This document shows, piece by piece, positions 36,824 through 48,424 of a stretch of 64,000 bases of DNA (the first letter of the stretch is position 1; the number at the start of each line of letters is the position of its first letter). The notes under the pieces were generated by a model that saw only the letters and a list, made by a program, of their open reading frames with translations, was not told where the DNA came from and did no database searches. A program made the position numbers and the translations under genes. The stretch covers positions 15,748,001-15,812,000 of the forward strand of contig CM041465.1 of assembly GCA_023213395.1 (NCBI GenBank), given 5' to 3'. This DNA comes from Cycas panzhihuaensis (lineage: Eukaryota > Cycadophyta).

Positions 36824-37891
36824 CTACTGTCCTTTAGCCAGAATTTCTTCATTGATTTGGGTCAGTGTGGCAATTATTACATCTTTTTCTTTAAGTTTTT
36901 CTTGAAGGTCTGCTATTTCTGCCTTGTACCCTTCTTCCATGTCCATAATTAACTAAATGATCTGACTTGATTTATTATCTGATGGGGGTGGTGCTGATGT
37001 CTTTCCCATTTCCATTACAGGTGGAAAGTCTTCCCATTCTTCCAAAGAAGGTTCCACTTCTTCTGCCTCTCCTGGTTCTTCCTAATCCTTCTTTCTTTTA
37101 CTACTTTTCCTTATGGTTTGCTTAGCCCGATGAGGAATGGGTGTCCCAGGGGTTTGCTATAACCATTTGATAACTTTACTCATTTGATTCTGCACCCTCC
37201 TTTTCACTTCTTGATTCTGTGTCATATCCAGAAATTTAGTCACCCACCTTTTAATTAGGGATTCCTTTGGAGAAGTGGTTGTTTTCACCAATTGTACATT
37301 TGGACATTGATAAAATAGGATAGCTAGTAATAATGAGGGGTGGCGAAAAGGATGAGTCATTATCTCTTGAATCTGTTGCCACATGTTATTTGTCAGGAAT
37401 TCTGACCAATCCATTTTATCTTCATCTTGAATCTTTAGTAGTATTAGCATCATTCCCCTTGGAATGTATGTGTATTTCCTCTTTAATAAAAATGTAGAAT
37501 TAATAACTTTTACTATCCACTGTAATCAAATATCTTTTATATCTATCACACGGATTCCACCTAAAGTTAGTTGTGTATTTTCTTAGCAAAACTCCTTTAA
37601 CCATAGCTCATGGTCCACTTCTGAGTGTTTGGTTGTCATGGGTACTTCCCCTTCATTGTGAAGTCCTGTTATCAGATGCATAATCTCTGCATCTAGTTTA
37701 ATTTTTTTCATGTCCTTTTTTAATTCTGTTAAGATGCTTTCCATAATTTCTGGGTCATAGTACATAGGGTTATAATATATGTACTCTCCCCAAGCAGCTT
37801 GCTTGATCTTTGTCTGAAATTGAGAAGGTAATGCTTCGAGATCTTTCTTTAATCTGGGTAAAAATGTCTCCTGACAACTTGCTATCCTCAT
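36824..37891 (-). pseudogene. Gypsy-C post-pol ORF, about 355 codons, coiled-coil end
   Basis: One frame from ATG at 37891 to the stop at 36824-36826 (1068 bp, a multiple of three) with about five internal stops, each explainable by C-to-T or G-to-A change. It starts MRIASCQETFLPRLKKDLEA, has LHNEGEVPMTTKHSEVD in the middle, a basic stretch (about 37180-37240), an acidic region (GEAEEVEPSLEEWEDFPP), and a C-terminal charged helix EEGYKAEIADLQEKLKEKD. The Gypsy-B copy aligns at start, middle and end. I do not recognise a known family. No signal peptide or membrane segment is visible. An upstream frame 38108-37770 may extend it through a shift. Confidence 0.75.
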
Positions 37892-38199
37892 GTTGGCTAT
37901 GGGATTCTAGAGAGAAAAGTGAAATAACCTGGAATATGGATACAAACCCTACGTGCATACCTTTGTTGGTATGATCACTATTTTCTGGACTTATATGTGC
38001 TGATTTGAAGCTAGATTTCGTCCTTCTGTCTCCTTGGATCGTAAGGGCTTTTCTTAGCTGCTTGCTATTGAGAATTCGAGTGGAATTATCATCGATTTCA
38101 TGTTGCATACTATGAGGGAATGCTTACAGGTATGTAATATATATTTTTATCTTATTCAACTCTTTTCTTCTATATGTACTTCAACTGCATATTTTTTCA

Positions 38200-38470
38200 G
38201 GTACGCATAGTGTAGACTGGTTAACTTATCCACTTTTTAACTATGCATATCCCATAGTGTACTTTTCTAGTATACATAATGTATTTTGGCCTGCTTTACA
38301 CAGTGCGTACTAGATAGCATACTTTCCTCAGTACGCAAAGTGTATTTTACCTTGTTTTACACAGTGCATACCAGATAGCATATTTTTCTAGTATGTATAA
38401 TGTATTTTACATAGTGCGTACCTGGTAACATACTTTTCCTGGTATGTATAGTATATTTTGCCGGTATGTA
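38200..38470. repeat. Tandem repeat, about 4 copies of 50-61 bp
   Basis: Units contain agtgcgtac, agcatactttt, ctagtatgtataatgtatttt in that order, for example starting at about 38229, 38300, 38361 and 38412. It lies between integrase and the post-pol ORF of Gypsy-C. Confidence 0.75.
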
Positions 38471-38689
38471 TGTGGAAAAATTAGATTTTTTGATAGAATT
38501 CTTTCTTATCCTTGATAATATCCTTGTTATTAATGATTCTTCTTATTACTTATGTATATGATATGCGTTATGGTTGTTTTTTCTTGTTTTCTAATTTTTT
38601 TTTTTTGTATTTTTGTTTCTATACCGAACTGGATCACATTCTGGTATCAAGGCAATTTGGTTTACCTTAACTTCATGCAACACGTTATG

Positions 38690-39780
38690 CTATAACTAGT
38701 TGATCTAGATGGCAAGCTAATCTATTCAATATATGGTTTAAACTTACTACCATTCACTCGAGTTGGTAGCAATGGCCCATCAATTTCCCATAGTTGTACT
38801 GATCCATTCTCGAAGCTTTTCTCTGTGATGTATGGTCCTAACCATCGTATCTTGAGTTTGTAGGGGTGCATCTTGAACTTGCTGTCATAAAGCAACGCTT
38901 GGTTACCTTCTTTGAATTGAGGTTTACGTAAATGTCTATCATGCCATGCTTTTTGTCGTCTCTTTTCTATATTTTACAACCATTTCACCATATATCGTTT
39001 CTCTTCTAAGCACACTAATTCTTCCAATCGCTGTCGTAAGGATTAAAAGTCATCTAATCGACACTGCATAGCGGTTCATAGGCTTGCTATCTCAAACTCT
39101 GTTGGAAGAATGGCCTCTGTTCTATAGACGAACTGGAAAGGAGTCTGTCCAGTTGATCTTTTATAAGTTGTTCTAAATGCCCATAATACGGAAGGCAGTT
39201 TCTTGGCCCAATCAGATCTGCCGACATCATATATTTTTCTTAAGCAGTTTATAATTATTTTGTTTGAACTCTCTGCTTGCCCATTTACCCTTGGGTAATA
39301 TGGTGTAGACTTCCGATAGCTTATCATAAAAGCTGATGTCAATATTTCTATGGTTTGATTCAGAAAATAGGCACCTTGGTCACTCACAATCTCTAGAGGG
39401 CATCCAAACCATATAATAACCACTTTGTATAGAAATCAGGCTGTACTCTTCGCATCTACTTTTCTTAAGGCTCTTGGTTCTACCCTCTTTGTTATATAAT
39501 CTATTTCCACTAGAATATATCAGCCTTTTGATTGTTGAGTAGCTGGTTTAATTGGTCCAACGAAGTCGAGTCCCTATTTCTCAAACGGTGCCAGAGGTAG
39601 AATGGGATGTAGGGGTTGGAAATCTTACCGATTAGGTTTCCTAACCCATTGACAATAGTCTCAAGCTTGAATCCATTTTCTTACATCTTCAAACATAGAT
39701 GGCCACTAGAACCAGACATCAAGATTTTCCTGCATGTGGCTAATTTACCCATGTGTCCACCCGCTATACCTTTATATGCT
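38690..39780 (-). pseudogene. Gypsy-C integrase
   Basis: Minus strand. The zinc region is at about 39780-39640 (GGHMGKLATCRKIL and later GKPNR-type sequence; partly decayed). The first Asp is in YILVEIDYITKRVEP near 39500. The open stretch 39423-39076 (115 codons) holds the second Asp in IVSDQGAYFL and the Glu in VNGQAESSNKI, followed by WAKKLPSVLWAFRTTYK and TGQTPFQFVYRTEAILP. All three catalytic residues remain, unlike in Gypsy-B. The C-terminal tail runs to about 38690. Confidence 0.9.
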
Positions 39781-40084
39781 TGGGACATGATCTGGCCGGT
39801 CTCATATGGTCAGACACATCGTCGCAACACTTCATCTGGTCCTAGTTCATATAATTCTCTATTTATTAATTGATACTGTTATGCTTTTCTGATGAAATTT
39901 TGTCATTCTATACAGTCCAATTCTATCGGCACTTCCCTAGTCATTAAGTATTTTGGTATTCCCTCATACTAGTCTATTGGAACCACCTCCACGCTGAATA
40001 ATGCTGCATCTGGAAAGTCGTCTGGTATTCCTGTAGCTTTTTCCCTGTTCGAGATTCTTAACAATTGATCAGGTATAATATGGA

Positions 40085-41290
40085 CTTTTCTAGGTTTCAC
40101 GATGATTTTAAAAGAAAATTCTTGAAACAACATTAACCATCTGCTGATTCACCCTCTCATTATTGGTTTGTTCATTAGATACATTAATGCTTGATGGTCC
40201 ATGAAGAACAAGAATGGATTTGCTAATAAATAATGTCGAAACTTCTGCAATGCATACACCATACCGAGCACTTCTCTCTCTGTCGTGGTATAATTTTGTT
40301 CTGCCTTTGTGAATTTTTGACTTGCGAAGTATATCAGATGGTCCATCTTCTCATCACTAAGTTGGGCCAATACGCATCTAATAGCGTATTATGAAGCATC
40401 TACGTGTACATGGAAGGTTTTCTTCCAATCAGGAAATCACAATATGGGTGCTAATATGATGGCTCATTTTAATGCTTTAAATACTTACTGCTGTTCTTCC
40501 ATCCATTCCCATTCAATATTCTTTTTTAACAATTCCTCTAGGGGTCTCGATATGTATGCATATCCCTTGATGAATTTTCTGTAATATCCGGTTAAACCTA
40601 AGAACCCTTTCAACTGTCTCCTCGTGAGTGGTATGGGAAAGTATAAAATTACAGATACTTTGGCTAGATTTGTCAGCAATCCTTCCTTGCTGACGATGTG
40701 TCCCAATAGATTTCTGAAGGGTACCAGGAAGGTACATTTTTCTATGTTCAAATACAACTTATTTTCTTAGCATGTTTGTAATATCTCTCTCAAGTTTTCC
40801 ATATGATCTTTCATCAATCCATACAATGTCCAATTGTCTAAGAATACTGCCACTTTTTCCCCAATAAATTTTTGAAATATGTTGATCACGATTCTCTGGA
40901 ATGTGGCTAGTGCATTCGTAAGACTGAATGGCATTACTTTATAGGCATAAGTTCCCTATTCTATCATGAATGTGGTCTTTGCTTGATCCTCCAGGGCAAT
41001 CCGCACTTGATTATACCTACTAAATCTATTGGTGAAGGAATATATCTCATTTCCTCCTACTGCTTCCAAAATGTATTTTGTAAATGGTAACGGAAAGGGA
41101 TCCTTCTTCGTTACCTTAATTAATTGTCTGTAATCCACATAGACACGTATCTTCCCATTCTTTTTGGGAACTACTACTAGAGGGCTCACCCAGTCACTGT
41201 AGACAATCTCGTAGATGTATCTCGCTTCTAGCATTTTATCTAACTCTGCTTTCACCTTTTCTTTATACTTAGGATTCATGTGGTATGGTC
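40085..41290 (-). pseudogene. Gypsy-C reverse transcriptase and RNase H
   Basis: Minus strand. RT starts near 41279 (MNPKYKEKVKAELDKMLEAR, then WVSPLVVVPKKNGKIRVYVD). The catalytic box at 40830-40844 reads FLDNW, so the second Asp of the usual Y/F-L-D-D is Asn. Next come GHIVSKEGLL and LKGFLGLTGYYRKFIKGYA. RNase H follows (FHVHVDAS, then HLIYFASQKFTKAEQNYTTT, EREVLGMVYALQKFRHYLL and FMDHQALMYL) and keeps its acidic residues. Stops interrupt both domains. Confidence 0.92.
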
Positions 41291-42907
41291 GCTACTTTAT
41301 TGGTTTTACTTCCTTTATCAAATCAATGTGATACATTCCTATTTTCGGGGGAATACCTTTTAGGTCTTTATATGACCACATGAATACATCATGGAACTCC
41401 TTGAATAATTGCTAAGCTTTCGCTACTATTTGATTATCCCAATAATTTCTAATATGTATTAGTTTGGGATCCTCTTTACTACCGGCATTAATTTTAATAG
41501 TTTTTAATTTGGTTACTTTAATATCCTCCTTATTTCTAGTTTTGTGCCTAGGGGTATCTTCTATTTTCTTTCTCCAATGTTAATTTCCATGAATTCTATA
41601 GCATAATTTAAGATTTCTTCTTCCTTACCATATGCTGATTCTTCTTCCTCTTTATTTATAATTCCTTGTTCTAAATTCATGCTCATTCTTCTAATATTCT
41701 TTAAGATTCTATCTATATTTTTATCTTCTGATGTATGCATAAAGGTTTTTATAAAGGATTCCTTCAGATTTCCCCAAGTCACATCTAGGCTTTATTCCCT
41801 TCCTAAGAACTAATCCTTTTCCACCCATCCTAGGGTGTGGTAAAAGTAGTTAGGCCAGATCTTCTTGGGTATACTTAGGGATGTCCATTTTTGTTTACAT
41901 TTCTATATGTGCTCACTAGGGTTTTGGCCTACATAGAATAACAGGATGTCTAAATGTTTTGGATGGTTGAATCAAAGTCGAAACGCTGCTTGTAACTCCT
42001 TCCAATCTTAGAGAGTGGCTTGATGGGCTAAGTACCAATACCAAGCCATTCCCCATAAGGTAAGTACTAGGTCTTTTTACCACTGATTTTTATCCTAATT
42101 TCTGTGCTCCATCTAGTATTCAATGCAGTGGGTTAAATGGGTAGTCGCATATAACTGTTCCCCATAGAAAGGCTTAACATGATTCCCAATATAAGTTTCA
42201 AAGTTTGTTTCTTCTGGGATAGTTATCCTATTGCCTAGACCAGAGTCTCTAGAAGTATTTACCACCGATTCCCCTTCCATTCCCTTGGATTTTGTGCCAA
42301 TCGTTGGAAGGGACTAGTTTCTGGGTGGGTAGACTTATAAAGAAGATGAGGAAGGAATGTTACTTCCTTCCCCGGGTTGTAATAAAGGGGGGGATAGGGA
42401 ATCTACCTTAGTACCCATGCCTGAGGTAGAAGGGAGGTCAAGGTTACTACTAGATACTATAGGACTATGAAAAATACTAAGTCTACTAGGGGAGTTTTGG
42501 TCTAGGTTTACATTATCTACTGAACTATCATTAGTCATCATATATTTCAAAGAATCTGAATTATCATGAATGTTTCTAATTATACATTTAGATAATAAGT
42601 TACATCTATGAGAGGAAGAATTTACTTCATAGGCGTCTTGAAACCAATAATACACAAATCTCATCCCATTTTTTTCATCTGAAGAGTTATATATTTCCCC
42701 AAAATAAGTTGGTTTAGCTTCTTGCCAATCGATTAGCTTGGTAGGCTCCTCAGTCATATGGTAAAGATTCCCTTCATCGAGGGAAGAGATTGTTGTTTCA
42801 CTTATGATGATTGTGTGGGATCCTTCATCTGGTATCATCTCAATGGAGTTTCTTCCCAACATTGGTAATACCACTTTATTCTCGTCATCTGATAAAGTGA
42901 AGGTCAC
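41291..42907 (-). pseudogene. Unassigned coding-like stretch between protease and RT of Gypsy-C
   Basis: About 1.6 kb, longer than the protease-RT interval I expect. 42907-42335 is open for 190 codons (VTFTLSDDENKVVLPMLG onward, ending in Ser/Pro-rich sequence). 41782-41561 reads TWGNLKESFIKTFMHTSEDK and an acidic tail. Between them, decayed frames show KELQAAFRL-like and HPKHLDILLFY-like wording that recalls gag, with Trp-rich spacing. I cannot assign a function. It may be a family-specific spacer, or a second gag-like domain acquired by the element. Confidence 0.5.
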
Positions 42908-43420
42908 ATTCTTCCAGTTTTGGAGGCATTGGGTCTTGTATAGCTAAGGCCTCCCCAATAACGCTGGATAGGGTGTTACACCTTTTTCTGTTTCTACGAT
43001 TGTAAAGTCAATTTTTACAACGATTCCTGCTACATCCACTTTGATATCAGCCAACCTCCCCACGGGTCACACTAATAATTCATTATCTAACTTTAATGAA
43101 TATGTCAATGCCTCTAGTTTTGGGATTCCCAACTTTTGCCATGTTAAAGTAGGTAGTACATTTACGGCTGTGCCCCCATCGACAATCACTTTCAGGAATG
43201 TTTCTCCTAATACCATCATTATCACCATGGGATCCATGCCGAATGATGGCATCATTTTCTTTAAACTTTTGGTAATTCTATGTTGTAATATCCCTCCTTT
43301 AATACAATCAATTACTTGGCATAAAGGAATAGTTAATTGCAGTTGTTTTACCAGATTTTCCATCAGTAACAACATTCTTGGAATGTCCTCAACTGGTAAT
43401 CCTTTGAATAGTTCCTCCAT
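42908..43420 (-). pseudogene. Gypsy-C aspartic protease
   Basis: The open stretch 43420-43067 carries the active site VIVDGGTAVNVLPTLTWQKL, with the catalytic Asp codon at 43178-43180 intact. Downstream, after one stop, ALLGRP-stop-L is the usual protease C-terminal G-R-P-W-L with Trp turned to a stop. The upstream part (MEELFKGLPVEDIPRM) links to gag. Confidence 0.85.
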
Positions 43421-43435
43421 CTATACCATTTGAGG

Positions 43436-45256
43436 CTATATTTTTGGCTGTTCTGGTACCTTATCTTTGTCTTTTTTCTTGTTCTTTCTTACATATACAT
43501 ATTTAGTTTTTGGCTTCCCCATTGGTAATGCACTTTCTTCTTGAGCTAAGTCTTCTAACACTTGTTTTGATTGTTTGAATTGATTCATTTCTGTCTGCAG
43601 ATTCAGATATCCTTCGTTTTCTTTCTCTTTTTGTTTCTTTTGGAGTTTTATATTTTTGCTCTCTGGTATAATTGTCATTAGATTAGTAGATTTAGATTTC
43701 CCTTTACAATCTTCTGTTTTATATTAACTTGATCCACAATTATTACATATAAATGGTTTTTGTTCATATTCTCATTTGGTTGGGCATTTAGATTTCTAAT
43801 GCCTGAATTATAAGCAAATGAGGCATCTTCCCATTGGTTGTTTTTTTCTTGAGGGCTCATGTGTATTCCTTATTGTATAAACATTCCGAGGTGGGTTGCC
43901 TCCCCTTCCCCTACCTCATCCTCTGTATGATTTTCCTCTTGGGTTGTAGAAATAATCTTTTGTCATATGTGTATCCACATCACATATGTGGCACCATTTG
44001 TCCCTTTGGTGCAATGCACTATTCTTCGGGTTGAGTTCATATTCTTTAGTCGTGTGTGAACTTTTCTCACAGATGTGGCACTATTTTGCCACTCTGCCTT
44101 CGTGATCTTTATTCTTTGTTGTTTCCTCTTCTCTGTTATTTCTTATTTTGAGTCTTACCACTTCATTTCTTAGGGCTTCTAATTCTAATTCCTCTTTTGC
44201 TACTCCCACCTGGCAGAAGGGTTGATTATACTGGTGTTGTTTGATTTCCTTGATTTCCTCTTGTAATCTCAGTAGGAGGGAGTCATGTCCTCCAGCCTAC
44301 GCATCCATCTCCATCTCAAAGTCAAGTGCTAAATCTTAGGCATTTTTGAATGACTTTAATGGATGGGCATGCATCATAACTCTCAATTTCTCATTCAGTC
44401 CTCTGACAAAATAATTTTTCATATTATGGTGTGTTATCGTTTCATTGATCATACTAGTCGTAATGATTTTCATTCTACTGATATAAGTTAATACTGATTC
44501 TCTAGGTCTTTGTTTAATTTCCCTAAGGGCAATTTCCACTAGTTTGTTGCTTTAGAATTTCTAAAATATTTCCTGGAAGGATTTCTTTATTTTTTCCCAT
44601 GAATCTTTTTTATCCAACTCTTTGTACTAGGCAAATAGTACTCCCCTTAATGTATAGGCAAATTTGGCTTTTATCTCATCTTCATCTATAATCTTCTTCA
44701 CATCAATTAGATTTTGAAAGAGATATACATGTTCAGCTGCATCCGAAGTGTCGTTGAAAATCAACTTCCCAAAGTCTCTGTAATCATCCATCCTGGGAGA
44801 TTGTATCGGTGTCCCACCTGGTGGTGATTCTTCCCCTTTCTCCTCCTCACTGGATTCTATCTCCTTCCCTTCACTCTTCTCTTTTAGAGATGTGCTTGGA
44901 GTGCCTATTGCAATATTATCTTTCCCAAATAATGGATTCTTAAATGGGGTTTTAAGATGTATAGGTTCTAAAACACCTGGCACTTGTATTGTTAATGGTA
45001 TCACTGTTATATATGACTAATCAGACCCCCTGTCTGATGAATCCTCAAAAAGCTACCTTGTTAGATTATTTTCCCAATATGCTGAGGGACCTCCCGCTGC
45101 CTTCTTCTCATTATCACTCAGGTCCTTCAGAGTGTCTTCCACAGGTATACTTTCCTCTTTTGTTAAAGTGTCTTTACGCTCTTCATCCACTTTTGGTTTT
45201 TCTTCATATTCTGGGCTAAACAGGTCATCCTTGATTGGGGTTGGTGTTAGTACCAT
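43436..45256 (-). pseudogene. Gypsy-C gag with three zinc knuckles
   Basis: Minus strand, broken into pieces 45256-45053, 45004-44627, 44539-44336 and 43678-43436. The N-terminal part is acidic and Lys-rich; the capsid-like part includes RMDDYRDFGKLIFNDTSD and later LREIKQRPRESVLTYISRMK and NYFVRGLNEKLR. Knuckles at about 44110-43700: CHICEKSSHTTKEY, CHICDVDTHMTKDY and CNNCGSS-stop-YKTEDC. In the first two the last Cys is Tyr; in the third the His is Tyr. A Lys-rich tail follows (KNKKKDKDKVPEQPK). Confidence 0.85.
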
Positions 45257-45613
45257 TTGTTCACCATTATTCCCCTCTCCTTGTTCCTGGGGTGTTTGGG
45301 CTCCACTTGCCTCAGATTCTTCAATGGACTCTCCCTTAGTCTCATTATTCTGCGAACTTAATCTTCTTACCCTTCTCAGTTTTGATTCCTTCGACCATCG
45401 TAATGCCCTCTATCTACTTGTTTCTTTCCCTTTAGGTGAAGTATCCTTTTATGGCTCTTCTGGCTTTGAAGGCCTTTTAGGTGGCATTGGAAGGTCCCCT
45501 AGCTATCAGAGGCTTAGTTATGACTTGCCATCACAACAACAACTAGGGTCCTCTGTCCTTTACACATTCCTACTTTTGAAACTCCTAGGCCCTGTCCCTC
45601 CGCAATGGACGTA

Positions 45614-45626
45614 GGCAACGGAACCA
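45614..45626 (-). other. Gypsy-C primer-binding site (tRNA-Glu)
   Basis: The minus strand reads TGGTTCCGTTGCC, complementary to 13 bases at the 3' end of plant tRNA-Glu including CCA; the next bases (tacg) no longer match. One base (45627) separates it from the LTR, as in Gypsy-B. This is the normal form of the site that is expanded to a whole tRNA in Gypsy-B. Confidence 0.85.
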
Positions 45627-45627
45627 A

Positions 45628-46471
45628 TGTTGACTTTAAGTATCTCACTACACTTATGAGATAGGTACACTTGTCAAGGTTACAAAGGTTATAGTATAGT
45701 TTAGGATATAGTCAACATCATTATCCACATATATCACACAGATTTATTAATGTTTCCACATGATTACAGCACAACGGCACATGGTAGTACAAAGATCAAC
45801 ACCTATTTCACATTCAATCCTTGTAAACATAGAGAATCCATAATTTCCACGCAACTCTTATTTTATTAAGCAATAAGTTTCTTTACACAAGGTATTAGAA
45901 TGCATTCCCTGTGCATTCCAGCCTCATATATTCACTTTATCATATGCGTACTAAGGAGGTACCCATCAAAATACACAACTTAGGCTACTTTCATGTATAC
46001 TGGTCTCCATACCAATGCATACTAGTATACTTGGATCTCACCCTAACCGAATGGTCCTTGGGAAGCCTCTTAAATACACTTCTTTGGTGTCCTTTGGCTG
46101 AAGGGTTATGACTATCTATCATAACCATACATTTTCAGTCAAGCGTACCTCTTCCTAACCATTGGTTAGTTCCCTTAACTAGCTATCTTAACTCATCCAT
46201 ACATCTGTACATATGTCTGACATCATCCTAGGCTTCCTTCTGTCTAGTCTTCTCATGCATACCACTTCTATTTGCTTGCGTTCTTCTTAGAGGTACGTAT
46301 CTGTGTTATGTACCTTTACCAGGTATGCACCATCATACGCACTGCACGTCTTTGAATTCTTCACTTCTTACTACATACGTACCTTCATACGGTCCATACC
46401 TACATAGTCTAAGGATACCCAACCTCTCTCTACTTTGCCCATAGCCCAGCGTGTCACAATATGCTCCAACA
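45628..46471 (-). repeat. Gypsy-C 5' LTR (right copy)
   Basis: 844 bp, TGTTGACTTTAAG to GCTCCAACA; matches 35879-36722 end to end with no length difference. Confidence 0.95.
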
Positions 46472-46476
46472 CTACA

Positions 46477-48202
46477 TCCAACCAAAATCAAAGAAAGGTG
46501 ATAATAAATCAACCAGTAGATGAAACTGTTAATCCAGAAGAACTTGGTACTGGAGAGGCTGCATAAAAATAAAAGAAACTACCTAGATGGTACATTAAAA
46601 TAATCGAGGAAGGACAAGGTAATGTAATGGAACACAAAATAGGAAGTCAAAAAGTAAGAGCCTTGTTAAGCAAGGTTAAACCTCAAACATTTCAGGAAGC
46701 CCAAGAAGAACGGGTATGAAAAACAACTATGGATAATGAAATGGACTCAATCAAAGGAAATTAGATATGGGAATTGGTAGAATTACTAGTCAATAAGTCT
46801 GCAATTAGTTGCAAATGGGTCTACAAGACTAAAGAAGGGATAAATGGTAAAATAGAAAATATAAGGCTAGATTGGTTACAAATGGATACACTCAAATAGC
46901 TGGAGTAGACTTTGATAAAACTTTCTCTCCTATTGCCAAAATGAATACAGTAAGAATAGTGATTACTCTAGTTGCAACTCAAAACTGGAAAATCTTTCAA
47001 ACTAGATGTAAAGAGTGCCTTTGTGAATGGAGAACTAGAAGAAGATGTCTACATGAAATAGCCTAAGGGATATGTTAAAGAAGGACAAGAGAATCTGGTG
47101 TGCAAACTGAAAAAGGCACTATACAGGCTGAAATAAGCACCTCGAGCCTGGTATGCCAAACTAGATCATTTTCTAGAAGAAAACAACTTTGAACATTATG
47201 ATTCAGACCCCAGTCTGGATATAAGGAGAAAGGATGGCAAAGTCATAATAATTGTTATTTATGTTGATGATATTCTAGTCATTAGTAGTGATAATGAAGG
47301 CTCTGAAGACATAAAAGAATAACTTCAACAAAAGTTTGAGATGATAGACCTAGGTCTTTTAAATTACTACCTGGGTCTGGAGATAGGACAACAATAGAAT
47401 TATATAATTCTATCCTAGAGTAAATACATCAAAAGTCTACTTATCACATTCCAAATGGAAAACTACAATCCCTATGCCACACCCATGGAAACAAATTGTG
47501 AATTGATAATAGATGAAAGGAGCAAATATCACTCTGTATAGACAAATGATCGGAAGTCTGATTTACCTGATAGTAACCAGGCCTGACATATCTTACTTAG
47601 TTGGACTTATATCTAGATATATAAAGAATCCAAAATTAAGACACTGGAAGGCCATAAAAAGAATTCTAAGATATCATAAGGGTACCATAAATCTGAAATT
47701 GGTGTATCCAAAAGGAGGTTAAGCAAAATTATCAGGATACTACACTCGGTAGGAAATAGGGAGCAAAGAAAGTCCACTAGTGGATACTATTTCTTTCTAG
47801 GTTCTTCAGTAATATCATGGTGTAGTAAGAAGTAAGCCACTGTTGCTTTATCTTCCATTGAAGTAGAATAAAAAGTAGCCACTGTAGCAACATACGAAGG
47901 TGTCTGACTAAGACAACTTCTGTTTGATTTAGAACAACAACAGAAAGAAGTAACTCCTCTCAAATGTGATAATCAAAGCACCATCAAATTGACTGAAAAT
48001 CTAGTCCTTCATGTAAGAACCAAGCATATAGAAGTTCATCATCATTTCATAAGGGAAAAAGTCCACAACAAGAAAATTGACCTAGAATATTATCTGTCTT
48101 TAGAACAAGTTGTAGATCTTCTGACAAAATCTCTTGGAAAAGAAAGATTTCAATATCTAAGAAACAAATTAGGGTTATTGGAGATAAAACATTAAGAGAG
48201 GG
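46477..48202 (+). pseudogene. Copia-III reverse transcriptase, RNase H and polypurine tract
   Basis: Continues from 35873 after removal of Gypsy-C. RT: IWELVELLVNKSAISCKWVY, VTNGYTQIAGVDFDKTFSP, the catalytic YVDD intact at 47260-47271, and GSLIYLIVTRPDISYLVG (47513-47722). Frameshifts near 46880 and 46990 and several stops break it. RNase H: STSGYYFFLGSSVISW, CDNQSTIKLTENLVLHVRTK and VVDLLTKSLGKERFQYLRNK (47989-48195). The tract aagagaggg at 48194-48202 touches the LTR. Confidence 0.92.
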
Positions 48203-48419
48203 TGTTAAAATATAATGTTTTACCTAGACAAAGAGGGGTCATGTTGACTCATCCCTTAAATGTAACTCTAAATAGGAATTATGACACTTGGCAGCCTCAT
48301 GTAGGTCAGTTACATTTCTATTTTATAATGGTCATCTCAGTGATGTATATTTAAGAGGAATGAGACTCCACATAATAACAAGTTCTAATCTTCATTCTTT
48401 CCAAGTCAGTTTTCTATCA
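48203..48419 (+). repeat. Copia-III 3' LTR
   Basis: 217 bp, TGTTAAAATA to TTCTATCA, followed by the duplication attcc (48420-48424). Confidence 0.95.
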
Positions 48420-48424
48420 ATTCC

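Larger units (their letters stand above)
35879..46471 (-). mobile_element. Gypsy-C: near full-length Ty3/gypsy, innermost of the nest
   Basis: Two LTRs of exactly 844 bp with the perfect duplication ctaca (35874-35878, 46472-46476). Minus-strand order: 5' LTR, tRNA-Glu primer site, gag with zinc knuckles, protease, an unassigned stretch, RT, RNase H, integrase, tandem-repeat spacer, post-pol ORF, 3' LTR. It is 10.6 kb long. All domains are present but carry stops. The LTRs differ at about 10% of sites by eye. It is related to Gypsy-B. Confidence 0.95.
32583..48419 (+). mobile_element. Copia-III: Ty1/copia nested in Gypsy-D and split by Gypsy-C
   Basis: Two 217-bp LTRs flanked by gttcc (32578-32582) and attcc (48420-48424), one mismatch. 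Primer site, leader, gag, protease and integrase lie in 32583-35878; RT, RNase H and the polypurine tract lie in 46477-48202. Gypsy-C separates them. Without Gypsy-C and its duplicated target the element is about 5.2 kb, a normal copia length. By eye the LTRs differ at 18 of 217 positions, 16 of them transitions. It belongs to the same family as Copia-II. Confidence 0.95.

Noticed and set aside
45132-45614. 160-codon plus-strand frame in Gypsy-C
   Set aside because: Shadow of the acidic gag N-terminus on the opposite strand (Ser/Leu-rich reverse reading).
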